The position numbers and the translations under genes are program-made. From positions 18,298,692-18,362,691 of the forward strand of contig OY743179.1 of the NCBI GenBank assembly GCA_963555705.1: 64,000 bases of DNA, in the 5' to 3' direction. Below the pieces are notes generated by a model. It ran no database searches, was not told the DNA's origin, and was given only the letters and a program-made list of their open reading frames with translations. Position 1 is the first letter of the stretch, and each line of letters begins with the position of its first letter. Below, one piece after another: positions 46,377-57,949 of the stretch. The DNA is from Ligustrum vulgare (taxonomy: Eukaryota; Streptophyta; Magnoliopsida; Lamiales; Oleaceae).

Positions 46377-46660
46377 CATATAAATACACACATAAATATA
46401 TATACCTTAACAAATGTGGGGCGGCGGCGGACAGGGGTGGGGGCAGCAACGGTGGGCGAGGGCGGGGAGCTATGGGTTTGTTGATGTGGTGGTAGTGTGG
46501 GTTTGAATGTGGTGGTAGTGTGGGTGTGAATGTGGTGGTGGAGGCGGTGTTAGTGGTGGTGGCCGCGGAATAGAGAGTGAGTGAAGAAGAAGAAGAAGAA
46601 GAAGGTGTGTGTTTTTTTGTACGAGGTAAGAGAGAAAAAATGAGCATACGCGGAGCGCAA
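46376..46660 (-). other. GC-rich leader of the CACTA element
   Basis: Locally GC-rich with GGTGGTAGTGTGGG repeats and a GAAGAAGAA run. It sits where the promoter or first exon of the minus-strand transposase gene would be. The minus-strand ORFs (Ser- and Pro/His-rich) look low-complexity and are not called. Confidence 0.35.
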
Positions 46661-46979
46661 TTACCCTAAAAAGGCATAGTAAAATGCGTCGGTTCCTACT
46701 TAGGAACGGACGCATATACTACAACATTATGTGTCGGTTTTGATTTAAAATCCGACGCAAATAGTAAATCAAGCTATATGCATCGGTTCCTAGTTAGGAA
46801 CCGACGCATATGTTCCAACCATATTTACAAAAATGCCACCGTTATTTTATTAGGAGTCGATTTTCGCCAAAAAATGACGTAAATTACTTAATTTTTTGGT
46901 CTAATTTGTACTAGTATCATTCTATCCTATTGAATGCAGTCTATTGTCATATGATGTTTTAAGTTTATTTTGATTCAAT

Positions 46980-47550
46980 ATGTCTTTGTTTTCATGTTCG
47001 TTTAGAAAGTTTGATAGTTCTAGAAATTGGACTAGTAACTTGTCAAGTACTTTTCAAAATGATGAAGAAATTGATCGAACAAGTGATACTTCTTTGAATA
47101 ATTTCAATTCAAACGAACTTCAAATTGAACAAAGACTTCATAACTAGACTATTCCAAAGGTAGAAAAACGTGCTATCTATGAAATAGGAAGGTTTGGTTT
47201 TTCTCCAAATTATGTCATCAAAACTTTTGAGCAAACTCTTGCAATCAAAAGTCAACATACTGAAATTACTTTGTTTTTAGAAGAATCTATTCAAGAAAAC
47301 ATAAAGAAATTTCAATTCTTGCAACATTTGGTCTTGTTCAAATTTCTCTTAAACCTTTGTTTCGACTTGGTTTAAATATTCCAATCAGAGACATAACAAT
47401 TTTGAACATTCATTACTCACTATTCTAGAATCAAATCTAGAAGGTGGCCCTGTATTTTCAAATTGTTATCCAAATTTCATTATCAGTCTTTTTGATGGAG
47501 ATATCCTCAAAACTCTGAAACTTCATATTCAAACTAAAAACCTCGATTAG
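46980..47550 (+). pseudogene. Endogenous caulimovirid movement-protein-like ORF, broken and truncated
   Basis: ATG at 46,980. The frame meets TAG at 47,145-47,147 and TAA at 47,373-47,375; coding similarity continues in a second frame from about 47,310 and a third from about 47,400. Visible motifs are IYEIGRFGFSPNYVIKTFEQ, KSQHTEITLFLEESIQENIK and NFIISLFDGDIL, in the order expected for a 30K-type caulimovirid movement protein, which opens plasmodesmata for virus spread. The ORF stops at about 47,550, where a Copia LTR begins. At least one stop and two frameshifts make it inactive. Confidence 0.65.
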
Positions 47551-47556
47551 TAAAAA

Positions 47557-48148
47557 TGAAGTGCCTGCATCACCAGAAGTAATTGCCTACGTACCCTTAA
47601 CGGGATCAAGCCACCGTAGTTCATGCAAACACACAAAAGTCATCATCATAGGAAATCGTGCATAAATGAAAGTAGCTTTTGACTTTGAACTTTCACTTAG
47701 TGTAAACAACTTAAAGTTTTGTCAAGGTGCTATGGTGAACGAATCTTGAACCAAGGACCCTATCATGACTAACCGGAGTCATTAAACATACTATTCCGAT
47801 AGAAGAGAGTCTCTTTTATACCAACGCATTAATGGCCTTGCATATATCCAGAATTTCATGAGTGCTTTAGAGACGGTCTAAATCTCATAGAAAGCGGCTT
47901 GACTTTCTCACTCATATAGGTAAGTTCTTTATAAAGTAATTCTGTGAGTTACTTTCTCTCTCAATACAACTTATTAAGGAATTAAATCCAACCTCTACCA
48001 TGCAAAATACATACATTAGAGATTTTATGAATGGGATTTAACTAATACTCTAGTGTCTCATCTAAATTAGACTTTAACTTGTTTGTATCCTTTGAACTCT
48101 ATTTATATTTCAAAACATAAGTAGGGTTCCCATTATAGCTAACTGAAC
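47557..48148 (-). repeat. Putative Copia 3' LTR
   Basis: Lies directly after the polyprotein stop and has a U3-like TATA (GGTATAAAAGAGACTCTC, about 47,812-47,829 on the minus strand). It does not visibly resemble the presumed 5' LTR, so its identity is uncertain. Confidence 0.4.
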
Positions 48149-48315
48149 TTACGTAGACCTCAATCTCATTCCTTTCGATGTTTTTGCAATCATCTCTCTG
48201 GCCAGTCCTTTTGTCAAAGGATCTACTATGTTAGTTTTTGACTCTACATATTCAACGGTGATTACTCCTTGCTTAAGTAATCCTCGAAGAGACTGATGTC
48301 TAAGACCGAGATGTC
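48149..48315 (-). pseudogene. Copia RNase H C-terminal end
   Basis: The minus strand encodes LRGLLKQGVITVEYVESKTN and VDPLTKGLAREMIAKTSKGM before TAA 48,149-48,151: the end of a Tork-like Copia polyprotein. It is separated from the rest of RNase H by the 3.6-kb solo LTR, with ATTGC duplicated on both sides. Confidence 0.85.
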
Positions 48316-50099
48316 ATTGCTATAGCGACCCAGAATTTTTATGCAATAAATAATTATTTTAATATTTAGAAAATTGTATCGCTACTATTTCACCTATTAT
48401 TTTGAAGTTAACGCCGCGACGGATTCGTCTAGCCAAGTCAAGAAATATCGAATTTGTTCGATTTTAAATTAAAATCCGAATTTCTAAAATTATGTTATTT
48501 TAATTATTTATTCAAAGTATTATTTTCAAAATCATTTTGAATTCCAAATTTATTAAAATATCCCAACAATATTCCTTATTAAATTATTTTAAGTCCAAAA
48601 TATGTAATTCAATTTTTATCTCAAAATTCATCCATTCTCAGATTTATTTTCAGTCCAAAATATATCTGTTTTAAATACATTTCTTAATCAAAGTTAGTCC
48701 AATTCTTATCATAATCAAAATTTTATTTCACACGTTTTGCTTTCTCTTTATACTCCTTTTCATCACATTATACAAGCATCATCATTATCATCACCACCCC
48801 TCCAAATCATGATATTCTCCACCATATTATTTTACAAAAAACCATCTTTCCAGCAAGAAAGATGCTTCTCTTTATACATATCAGACCAATTATCATGAAT
48901 TCAAGAAATCATCTCCTCCACCACCAGCAGCTCTAATGACAAGCAACAATACTTCAATCCCAATCTGCAACCATTTCAGCTCCACTGTCTACACTTCAAA
49001 TTCACATCATCATCTTCATCACCACCACCACCACAGGAATTTCATCACTGCCCAATTTCCTCAACTCCGTTCTAATCCAGTCATACCTCCAAAACCGTTG
49101 CCATATCAAATCACCACAGCTACTGCGTTTAAACACTCCAACTACCATCAAACCAACCAGCAATCTGCCATCATCACCACCATATTCGTATCTTGCATCT
49201 AAACCATCTAGCTACCACTATCAAGCAGCCATTTGAATCCAAACCTCCATCTCCAATCCACATTTTCATCACGATCAGAAACCAACCAAAATCATTCATC
49301 ATCAGTTGGCACCCTGCAGCTTTTTCAACGCCAATTGAATCATGAACAAGCAACCATCATCTGAATCAAATTTCCATTTGTCTGAAACTCAACCAATCAT
49401 CATTAGCAGCATCACCACCTCCCATTTCGTTTATCACCATTTTGATCTCCAAATCAAACAATCTTAATCATCATCATCAATCAACACCAATCTGTATTAG
49501 ATCACTCATGGCCAGCTTTCATTTTCAACAGCCAACCTCCATCACGCCTCAACTTCAAACCGGCCAATCACCACCCAAACCACAGCAACACCACCAAGCA
49601 CACTTTTTCCCTGCCTCTGCAATTCACCACTGCAACCAACCAAATCAACTGCAATCCCACTTCCAGCAACCATTCCAGCCGCCTGCAGCTCACAGCTGGA
49701 CCACCAATTAACCTCTACCTACAACACTACCACCAGCCTACTACCCAGAATCATCACCACCTAACCTCCGATCCAAAACATCAAACCCAACTCCAAATCG
49801 CAACCCAAAATCAAAACCCCAAAAACCCAAGAAATAGAGTACCAAATACCTACCTTAAACCATCGCTGAATTTCCGCCGGAGTATCATCGCGAACCCTAG
49901 CTTCGAATCCAGCCCCGGTTCGCACACAAACTCTCACCCAATACTCTCAAAACCTTTAACCGCCACTCACCGCCACCTTGCTACCGGTGTTGCGCCGGCG
50001 AGTCACCGGCTGAAGGTCGGATTTGGCTTGAATCGTCGCCTCCGCCTCTCTGTGTGGTCTCTCTTTCTCTCTTCGATCTGAATGAGAAGAGAAGATATA

Positions 50100-50420
50100 T
50101 TTGATATTATATTTAACTTTCAGAAATTACAGCTTAGTCCCTGAAGTTTTAAAAGCCTTTCAATTCAGTCCCTATGTTTTAAAAAGGTTTTATTTCAGTC
50201 CTTTCAGCTTTTAAACTTATCATTTCAGTCCCTGCTAATTTACTTTATTTGATTTTAAGCTCAAGTTTCAAAAGTATTCATTTGAGTCCCTCAACTATCA
50301 AAAGTATTCAATTTAATCCCTCAACTTTCAAAGTATCTATTTTAGTCCCTGAACTTTCAAAAGTATTCATTTTAGTCCCTCAACTTTCAAAACATCAATT
50401 TTAGTCCTCAAATTATAATT
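50100..50420. repeat. Tandem TTTCAGTCCCTCAACTTTCAA-like units
   Basis: About eight degenerate units near 30-40 bp (TTTAGTCCCT + AACTTTCAAAA) just upstream of the presumed LTR transcription start. Confidence 0.7.
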
Positions 50421-50619
50421 TATCATTTTGAACTATATATTCGATATACTAAAGTGACTTATTGGCTAAGACGAAGCGTACGGAGAATTTAAAGAAATTG
50501 AAGTCATTCCCGCTCAACTTTGCACTCGTCGGATTTGAGGTAGACTCGCACTTATTAATTGATTTAAATTATGATTTCATATGAATGTCATGTGACTTGT
50601 GAAAGTCAATTTTTAAGAA

Positions 50620-51250
50620 AAGCAAGTATGTTTTTATGAAAGATAAATATACCTTATGTTGTTATGAAAAGTAAGTATGTTTTTATGAAAAGAAAATATA
50701 CTTTATGTTTTTACGAAAAGTAAGTATACCCTATGCTTCACGAAAATGTTTTTTTGGATCATTGCTATGAAATCAATCTACCAAGATTGTTTTGGGTCCC
50801 ATATGATAAGTTATGATATGTTAAGGGGACCGGAGTTTTAGTAGCGCTACACATAAGAATTCTTGCCACCTAAGTTCGGTAACATTCTTGTGTCTCCTAT
50901 GTTTATGAGGATTTGCCACGAAGTTCGGTAAAATTCCTATGTTTCCATATGTTTATGAGGATTTGCCACCTAAGTTCGGTAAAATTCCTGTCGCATATGT
51001 TTATGAGGATTTCGATCCTATCTTATGTTATGATGCAATTGATCCCTATGAATTTCAGAAAATTATGCTTGGTATACTTACTACATAAGAATTCTTACCA
51101 CCTAAGTTCGGTAAAATTCTTATGTTTATGAGGATTTCGATTTTATCCTATGTTATGATGAAAACTTACTGTTATTATGATTTTACTGCATAAGAATTCT
51201 TGCCACCTAAGTTCGGTAAAGTTCTTGTGTCTATTTATGTTTATGAGGAT
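50620..51250. repeat. U3 tandem repeats of the solo LTR
   Basis: Two families. The first is AAGTAAGTATGTTTTTATGA-type units (50,620-50,740). The second, at 50,850-51,250, consists of five or six units of AAGAATTCTTGCCACCTAAG / TTCGGTAAAATTC / TTTATGAGGATTT. Repeats in this position often act as retroelement enhancers. Confidence 0.75.
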
Positions 51251-51299
51251 TTCAATCCTATCTTATGTTATGCTTTCAAAAGAAATTATGCTTGGCATA

Positions 51300-51490
51300 A
51301 TTAAAATGTTTTTATAAGTATATGGTTTTCAAAGAGCTGTTTTCAAAGAGCTATTTTCAAAGAGCCTATGATTTGCAAAATATGTCCCGTGCTGTAATGC
51401 ACAATATGAGTTTTATCAAGAGCTGTTTTATAAAGAAACTCTATCAATGCCCGTTTTATAAAGAGCCGGGATTTATGTGTTTAATCATCT
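51300..51490. repeat. TTTTCAAAGAGCT short tandem repeats
   Basis: Several TTTTCAAAGAGC(T) and TTTTATAAAGAGC units in the distal U3. Confidence 0.6.
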
Positions 51491-51914
51491 TATAAATTAA
51501 ATTAATTTGCGATGAGTCTACTGAGTATTTCCCCCATGAAATACTCACCCTACTTTTTAACAGTTTTGCAGATTTCGGAGACGGTGGCGAGCGATGAATG
51601 ATGGTGGCAATAATCGTTGAACGGTTGAAAGTTTGACGTTAATGATTTCCGTATTTTCCAAACAATCGAATAATTTAGAGAAGTTCATTTATTTGAGAAA
51701 TTATGATATTGGCAATTTCTTTACAATATTAATGGTTCGATTTACTATTTCAAATGGTTTCATAAATGTTTTCAATTTTAGCGGCCATTACAGTTTATTT
51801 AATGTTGCCAAAAATGAATTTCAATTATTTCTTCCGCAAAAATATTATTCGAAAAATTTAGACAGAAAATGACGTAGTGAATCGGGTATACGGAACTCGG
51901 GGCGCTACAATTGC

Positions 51915-52985
51915 TTACCATTGTAAGTCTTGTTTGCTATAGAATACAAAGTAGCTTTACTATCACGATAGATCATCACAGCTGGAGATGGTTTCTCCCT
52001 CAAAGGGATATCTATTAGTAAATTTCTTAGCCATTCAACTTCTTTACTTGCATCAGTCAAAGAAATAAATTCTACCAACATAGTCGAATCTGAGACGCAT
52101 GTTTGTTTCTTAGAACACCAAGAAACAGTTGCACCTCCTAATGTAAAAATCCAACCTGTTGTGGATTTAGAGTTCGATTCTATGTTATTCCAACTTGCAT
52201 CGCTGTATCCTTCAAGTACAGTAGGGAATCCACGATAATGTAATCCATAATCAATAGTTCCTTTCAAGTATCTTAGAACTCTTGAAACTGCATTCCAATG
52301 TTCTTTAACTGGATTACTAATGAATCGACACAATATACCAACTGCATATACAATATCTGGTCTTGTGCAATGCATAGCATACATAAGACTTCCAATCACA
52401 CTTGCATATTGTAGTTGGTCATAAGATCTACCAGTATTTTTTTATTAACTTAATACTAGGATCTATTGGAGTTGATGCAGGTTTATGATCCATATGACCA
52501 TATCTTTTAAGGATATTTTCAATCTAATGAGATTGATTCAATGATATGCATCCATCTTTTCTCATTATTTTAATCCCTAAGATCACATTTGCTTTGCTTA
52601 AATCCTTCATATCGAAGTTAGACGCCAGCAATTGTTTGGTCTCCTTAATACTTTCTAAGTTAGGACCAAAAATAAGCATGTCATTTACGTACAAGCAAAT
52701 AAGAATACATGCACCATTTCTATGTGTAGAATGGATACACTTATCTGCTTCATTAACCTTGAAACCATTAGACAACATTACCTTATTAAACTTTTCATGT
52801 CATTGCATAGGGGCTTGTTTTAAACCATAAAGAGACTTGACTAGTTTACAAACCTTCTTTTCTTGTCCATGTAAAACAAAACCTTCGGGTTGCTCCATAT
52901 ATACTTCTTCCTCCAAATCACCATTTAGAAAAGTCGTTTTTACATCCATTTGATGGACAACTAAATTGTGAATTGAAGTCGGTTT
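51915..52985 (-). pseudogene. Copia reverse transcriptase C-half and RNase H
   Basis: The minus strand reads [35 protein letters not shown] (52,800-52,950), then CLYVNDMLIFGPNL (52,650-52,700), then the RNase H part MIGSLMYAMHCTRPDIVYAV, LRYLKGTIDYGLHYRG, GYSDASWNN and IYRDSKATLYSIANKT. The RT active site YVDD is YVND, losing the first catalytic Asp. Frames are interrupted near 52,400-52,520 and 52,790. It copies RNA into DNA in intact relatives; this one is inactive. It is cut at 51,909 by the solo LTR and near 52,990 by the hAT element. Confidence 0.85.
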
Positions 52986-53426
52986 CCTCAAAAAATCAAC
53001 CACACCAAATCGATTTGCATCCAAATTTGCATCCAAAAACCGATACCGACCGATCTGACATAGATCTGGCCTGTCAGTTCAGTTTACAGGTCACGCAATT
53101 TTTTTATTTTTTTTTACAAATTTGTAGTCCAAAACTTGTAAAACCCTACTGCTTTCACAAGAATCAATGTTAAAACCGCTACGTACATTCACAATATAAA
53201 AAAATTTCAGAAGCATAAAGTATTTAAAGTTACAATCATCCAAAATCATATAATTACGCTTATATAAATGGTAATTCAAAATTCAAAATACGAAGTTCTT
53301 TGTTTTCAAATTCCCTTCACTTGATTTCATCTTCATCTAACATCTAATGATCCAAGTTCTATTAGGCAGCAAATGAAATTAGCATTTCAATTAAATAGTA
53401 CTACTGTACTAATACTCAATAACAAA

Positions 53427-55480
53427 CTAAAAAGTATCAAGTTTACCTTGCTCCAATTTATTGTAATGCTCCAAATCTTCCATGCTAAATCCTTTCAAGT
53501 TTGGAGAAGCTTTGAGCCAATTTTGTGTGCACACTAGAACCTCCACCGTTTTAGAGGTCAACGAACTACGAAATGGGTCAAGAATTCTTCCACCTATACT
53601 AAAGGTACTCTCCGAGGCCACTGTTGACACTTGAACAGCCAACACATCTCTAGCTAATTTGGACGAGATTCCGTACTTATTACCGTTCACTTTCCACCAA
53701 TTCAGAACATCAAACTCCTTATTGTCTATCTCTTCACATGCATCCAACAAATACCTCTCCACATCATTTTTAATCTCAAGGGAATCTTTAGCAGCCTTTT
53801 TTTCTCTAAACTTGGAATGACAAGTAGAAGACAAAGTAGAAGAACCTACTGCTACAGCAGATAAATTGACAATCTCCAATGAACCCTCCATTGACCTCAA
53901 CCCCCCTTCAACACCCATATACCATTCATAAAGAGATACCAATGTGGCTTTAACTTTTCTGCTTATGTCACTGGCAAGTTGTTCATCTGTATAATTATCA
54001 CCAAAACAATATTCAATATAATCTAACTTGTATCTAGGATCTAGCACACAAGCAACAAGCAAAATTTGATTCACTTCGTCCATTCTTCTCCAATACTTTT
54101 CCAACTTTTTCTTCATATTTCTTGCCATTCCAGCCAAAAGCAAATCGTAACTATTAGCCCATTCATCTATTTCAGCAACAAGTGTACAAACTTGATCCAA
54201 ATAAGAAAAATAAGTAACATGCAATGAGGCACTAAAATTCCATGTGACGTTATAAAAAAATTTCAAAAAATTCACAAAACTGCAACATTCTCCCAATCAG
54301 TATCAGTGGGAGGCCCACTCCTCCTTCTACCCCCCCCCCCCCCCCCATCATCTTGAAAGTAGGTCACATAATGGATATCCTCTTCAAGTAATTTGTCAAA
54401 AGCCTTTTGAAACTTAATGGCTGCTTCTAACATGAGATAAGTGGAATTCCACCTTGTTGGAACGTCCAAAAATACCAGGGATTTGCTTTCATTCTTTTCT
54501 AATGCTGCACACTCTTTCAATTTCTCAAACCTAGAGGGGGAAGACTTAACAAACTTCATAGTATTTCGAATGCAAACAATAGAGTCATGAGCCTCTTTCA
54601 ATCCTTCGCACACAATCAAATTTACAATATGCGCACAACATCTCATACGCAAAAAATTCCCATTCAATACACACGCATCCCTCTTATCCTCCCAACCATT
54701 AATCTGTTTCTTTAAATAACTAATGGCTGTATCATTAGAAGATGCATTGTCAACAGTTATTGTAAAAACTTTGTCAATCCCCCAATCATGCAAACATGCT
54801 CCAACGAGCTTTCCAATGGTCTCTCCTTTATGATTTGCAATGACACAAAAGTTCAGAATTCTCTTTTGAAGATTCCAATCGGAATCAATGTAGTGTGCTG
54901 TGAGAGACATGTAATTTACGTTTTGAATTGAAGTCCATGTATCAGTTGTGAGAGAGACTCTTTGATGGTGATGAGAAAAGTAGTTTTTCAATGCTTTCCG
55001 CTCATCTAAATACAAATGATGAATGTCTCTCACAAGTGTCCTACGAGAAGGAGGGGAAAATGAAGATTCAAAACACTACAAAAGTTTCTAAACCCCACAC
55101 ATTTAACAAATTTGAAAGGAAGTTCATTCACAATCACCATTTTAGCACATGCAGCCCTACATTCAGTCTTAGTGCATCCTCTAGCTACAAGATTACCCCC
55201 ACCTCCATCTATTTCACTTTCAAAAGATAGTTTTTTTTGTTTTTTGTCAGACAAGTGCAACCCACCCGGATACTTCCTACATTTGTTGTTCAAGTGCCCC
55301 CACAAAGTATTAGTTCCACATTTTCTACTATCACAAGCATAATCAGCTCCAAAATAATTGCACGCGCATCTAGGACCATCATCATTAGACTTAGACTCTA
55401 TCTTTGTGAAATGATTCCATACCTCCGAAGACACTCTGGCCTTTCTCTTTTGACGGTTCCCTGGAAGGGGGGAGACGACG
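53427..55480 (-). pseudogene. hAT (RICESLEEPER-like) transposase, two frameshifts
   Basis: The minus-strand order fits a full-length plant hAT transposase. A BED zinc finger (about 55,434-55,250: SSEVWNHFTKIESK, CACNYFGADYACD, TLWGHLNNKC) is followed by the RNase H-like core (SLTTDTWTSIQNVNYMSLTA, ITVDNASSNDTA, MRCCAHIVNLIVCEG, DVPTRWNSTYLMLEAAIKFQ), then DUF4413 (LVACVLDPRYKLDYIEYCFG), and the dimerisation domain (FDVLNWWKVNGNKYGISSKL, STVASESTFSIGGRILDPFR). Frame changes occur near 55,050 and 54,281, each fitting a single-base indel in a short homopolymer. A 17-C run at 54,330-54,346 encodes Gly repeats in a non-conserved spot. No internal stops otherwise. The N-terminal start is uncertain. 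Confidence 0.85.
54330..54346. repeat. C17 homopolymer in the hAT transposase
   Basis: Seventeen C on the plus strand. It encodes a Gly run on the minus strand and is prone to length error. Confidence 0.9.
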
Positions 55481-55599
55481 CTTCATTTTCATTCGGGTGT
55501 GGTGCAGAGTTTTCATTGATGTCTGCACCCCTTTCACTATCATCAATCACATGTTCTTCTACAAGCAAATTAATCAAAAATAAGTATTAACCTATGATA

Positions 55600-56440
55600 T
55601 TGATGATTAAATTGAATAAAAGGCTCTCTGTAACTCCAAGTAAGAAATAATAATCACTAAACAGTGTAAGTGTGTAATGTAATCAGAATTAGAACAAGGT
55701 TGAACACAGAAAATCAGCCTTTGACTGAAAAAATGATGTCTTCAAAGAGGAAATTGAAATAGGGTTCTCTGAAAACAATAATGTAATATAAGTATAGAAC
55801 AGAGCCGATATTATAGAGCAATGAGAGCATAGTATGATAGTATCTACTGATTAATTATATATCTTTTCTTTATAATAATAACCATGGAAATCGAAATTGG
55901 AATAATAAGAGACATGTAGATTTTACCTCCTTCAAGGTCGATGGTATCCATTTAGAACAAGGAAGTAGAGAATCGACTTTGGCCTCTATCACAGTGCACT
56001 ATTGCGGCCTGCTCATTCATGGTCAGCACAGACAAAAATGGCTGCCCTGCTCATGTCGTGTGGAGTGGTGGATTGGTGGTCGACAAAATAGGCATCCAAA
56101 CCGAAGGATGAACAGAATAAATGGGGAAACCAGACTACCACAGGCAGAGACGATGGATGGGGGTGAGTGAGTCGCAGCTTGGGTTCAGACTTCAGAGAGG
56201 AATTGCAAATATGAAATGTGAAATGAAAATGAAATTAGGGTATAATTTAGGATATATTTATATTGACATGATCGGTTCGGTTTTTTTCGGTTCAATTTAT
56301 TTAAATTGGCCAACGAATCGATGATATCGATTAGAGCAAAACACTAAACCAAAACGAAAACTGACTAAACTGAGTACTCCGATTTGGGTCGGTGAGGTTC
56401 GGGAGGGTTACTAGGTTTAACGGGTCTAAATGCCCACTCC
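55600..56440. other. hAT 5' region
   Basis: Non-coding upstream part of the hAT element on the minus strand, with subterminal ATCGGTTCGG and GGTTCGGGAGGG words near the end. The small plus-strand ORFs (55,979-56,324) are not recognised. Confidence 0.35.
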
Positions 56441-56445
56441 TAAGT

Positions 56446-57780
56446 ATAAGCATCAAAATAATCTATGCCATGACGTTGTTTAAAACCTTTAACTACTAAT
56501 CAAGCTATATACTTATTTATAGAGCCATCTACATTTAGTTTCCTCTTGAAAATCCATTTACAATCTATTGGTTAGAACCACGAGGTAAATCAACCAATTT
56601 CCATGTTTTTTTTTTTTTTTGATCGGAAACCAATTTCCATGTTTGATTTGACATAATGGATCTCATCTCATCATTGATTGCTTCTTTCCAAAATACAGCA
56701 TCTCGAGAGGAAATAGCTTCTAAATACGTGATAGGATCACAATCATCATTAACCATTAGCTTAGCTTGGTGTGTAATATTATTTACATCACCTTCTAGCA
56801 AATAAGTCACAAATTCAGGTCCGAAAGATTTTTCTTTCCTTTGTCTCTTACTCCTTCTAGGCTCTATATCCGTTTGTGGTTTAACAGAAGTATCATCAAG
56901 AGATTCTCCATTAACTCTCTTGGAAGAACTAGAAGTAATATTATTTTATGTTTGCATAGATGAAGACTTGTACATATGTTCAAAAAACTCAACATCAATT
57001 GATTCGATAACGTCATAGGATTCTAACTTCAGAAATCTATAAGCAGTATTGTTTCTTGTATAACATATAAATACACATTTATAAGTTTTATTTCCTAATT
57101 TAGTAATCTCTGGATTTGGTTTTCTCACATATGCGAGATATCCCCACACCATGAGACGACTAATATTAGGTTTCCAGTTGAACCACAACTCGTGGAGTTT
57201 TGTTAATCTTCTTCATAGGAATCCTATTTAGAATATAACATGCACTTAAGAGTGCTTCACTCCACCATTGATCATGTAAACCAGAACTAATAAGCATGCA
57301 ATTCACAATTTCAACTAAAGTCTTGTTTTTCCTTTCAGCTACTCCTTTTGATTCTGGCGAATATGGTGGAGTAAACTTGTGAACTATACCATTAGTTTCA
57401 CAAAATTTTTCTAATTCTGCTACTTGGTATTCACCTCCTCTATCAGAGCGTAGGACTTTAATTTTTCAGTTCAATTGATTTTCCACTTCAACTTTATAGA
57501 TAAGAAATTTGCTTAAGACTTCATCTTTACTTTTTAGTAAATATACATAAGCATATTTTGAGAAATCATCTATAAAGGTCACAAAATACTTGTTCCCTCC
57601 ACATGAAACTTTAATATGCAAATCAGCCACATCAGAGTGTATAAGACAAAGTAATTCACATGTTCGCATAACAGATTTATGTGGTTTGCACATTGTCTTA
57701 CCTTGAACACATATATCACATTTAATAACATCATCAAACTTACATTTAGGAATGATTCCTAAATTATGCATGTTCCTAAT
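56446..57780 (-). pseudogene. Copia integrase and start of reverse transcriptase
   Basis: 57,771-57,466 has MHNLGIIPKCKFDDVIKCDI, CVQGK and NKYFVTFIDDFSKYAYVYLL: end of the GAG-pre-integrase domain and first half of the integrase core. A stop at 57,466 is followed by KVLRSDRGGEY, YSPESKGVAERKNKTLVEIV and further integrase sequence. 57,188-56,946 holds FNWKPNISRLMVWGYLAYVR. 56,810-56,565 carries the HQAKLMV...ISSRDAVFWKEAINDEM linker to RT. KGFKQRHGIDYFDAYT at 56,446-56,500 is RT proper, cut here by the hAT element. A T-rich insertion lies at about 56,605-56,640. Confidence 0.85.
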
Positions 57781-57949
57781 GGATTTATAATTTAAATGGC
57801 CTAATTTAGCATGTCATAATGGTAAAGAATCAACAGTATAAGCAAAGTTATCTTTTATTAGATTCATCTTGAACATACCATTACAAGAGTAAGCTTTTCC
57901 AACAAATACATTAATCTTAGATATTATAAGGCTATCAGACTCAATTACA

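Larger units (their letters stand above)
38578..46916 (-). mobile_element. CACTA (En/Spm) element with transposase and Ulp1 remnants
   Basis: The left end is CACTAATACAG. The right end read on the minus strand is TACTAGTACAAATTAG (first base changed). The 3-bp TSD is TCA at 38,575-38,577 and 46,917-46,919. Subterminal clusters of GCGTCGGTT and AACCGACGC lie at 38,600-38,830 and 46,680-46,810. Two minus-strand gene remnants fill the interior: a TNP2-type transposase (about 42,630-45,770) and a second gene with Ptta/En/Spm and Ulp1 C48 segments (about 39,850-42,365). It interrupts an endogenous caulimovirid between primer site and movement-protein ORF. Confidence 0.88.
48321..51909 (-). mobile_element. 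Solo LTR, Gypsy-type, 3.6 kb
   Basis: On the minus strand it starts TGTAGCGCCCCGAG and ends GGGTCGCTATA (CTACA with one transition). The TSD ATTGC is at 48,316-48,320 and 51,910-51,914. TGTAGCG-type termini and multi-kb length suggest a Tat/Ogre-like Gypsy element. The U3 half (51,909 to about 50,100) carries tandem repeats. A TATA-like region and CT-rich leader around 50,130-50,040 (minus) mark the likely transcription start, followed by a possible splice donor (AAGGTAGGTATT, about 49,850). The His/Gln/Pro-rich ORFs at 48,936-49,711 (plus) are not recognised proteins. Confidence 0.8.
52990..56441 (-). mobile_element. hAT element inserted in Copia RT
   Basis: The right end read on the minus strand is TAGGAGTGGGCATTTAGACC, a hAT-type terminus followed by AGTATAAG as the possible target sequence. 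The left end (about 52,990-53,050, CATCCAAAAACCGATACCGA) is degenerate and no matching 8-bp duplication was found. Copia RT coding continues outside both ends (FDAYT at 56,446-56,460; SIHNLVVHQ from about 52,980), which proves the insertion. It carries a nearly complete transposase. Confidence 0.7.

Noticed and set aside
46253..46715. ORFs across the TA run and the GC-rich block
   Set aside because: Low-complexity translation (YIYIYI, Ser/His runs); not protein coding.
48936..49711. His/Gln/Pro-rich ORFs
   Set aside because: Located inside the solo LTR, lacking any family signature and opposite to the LTR transcription direction.
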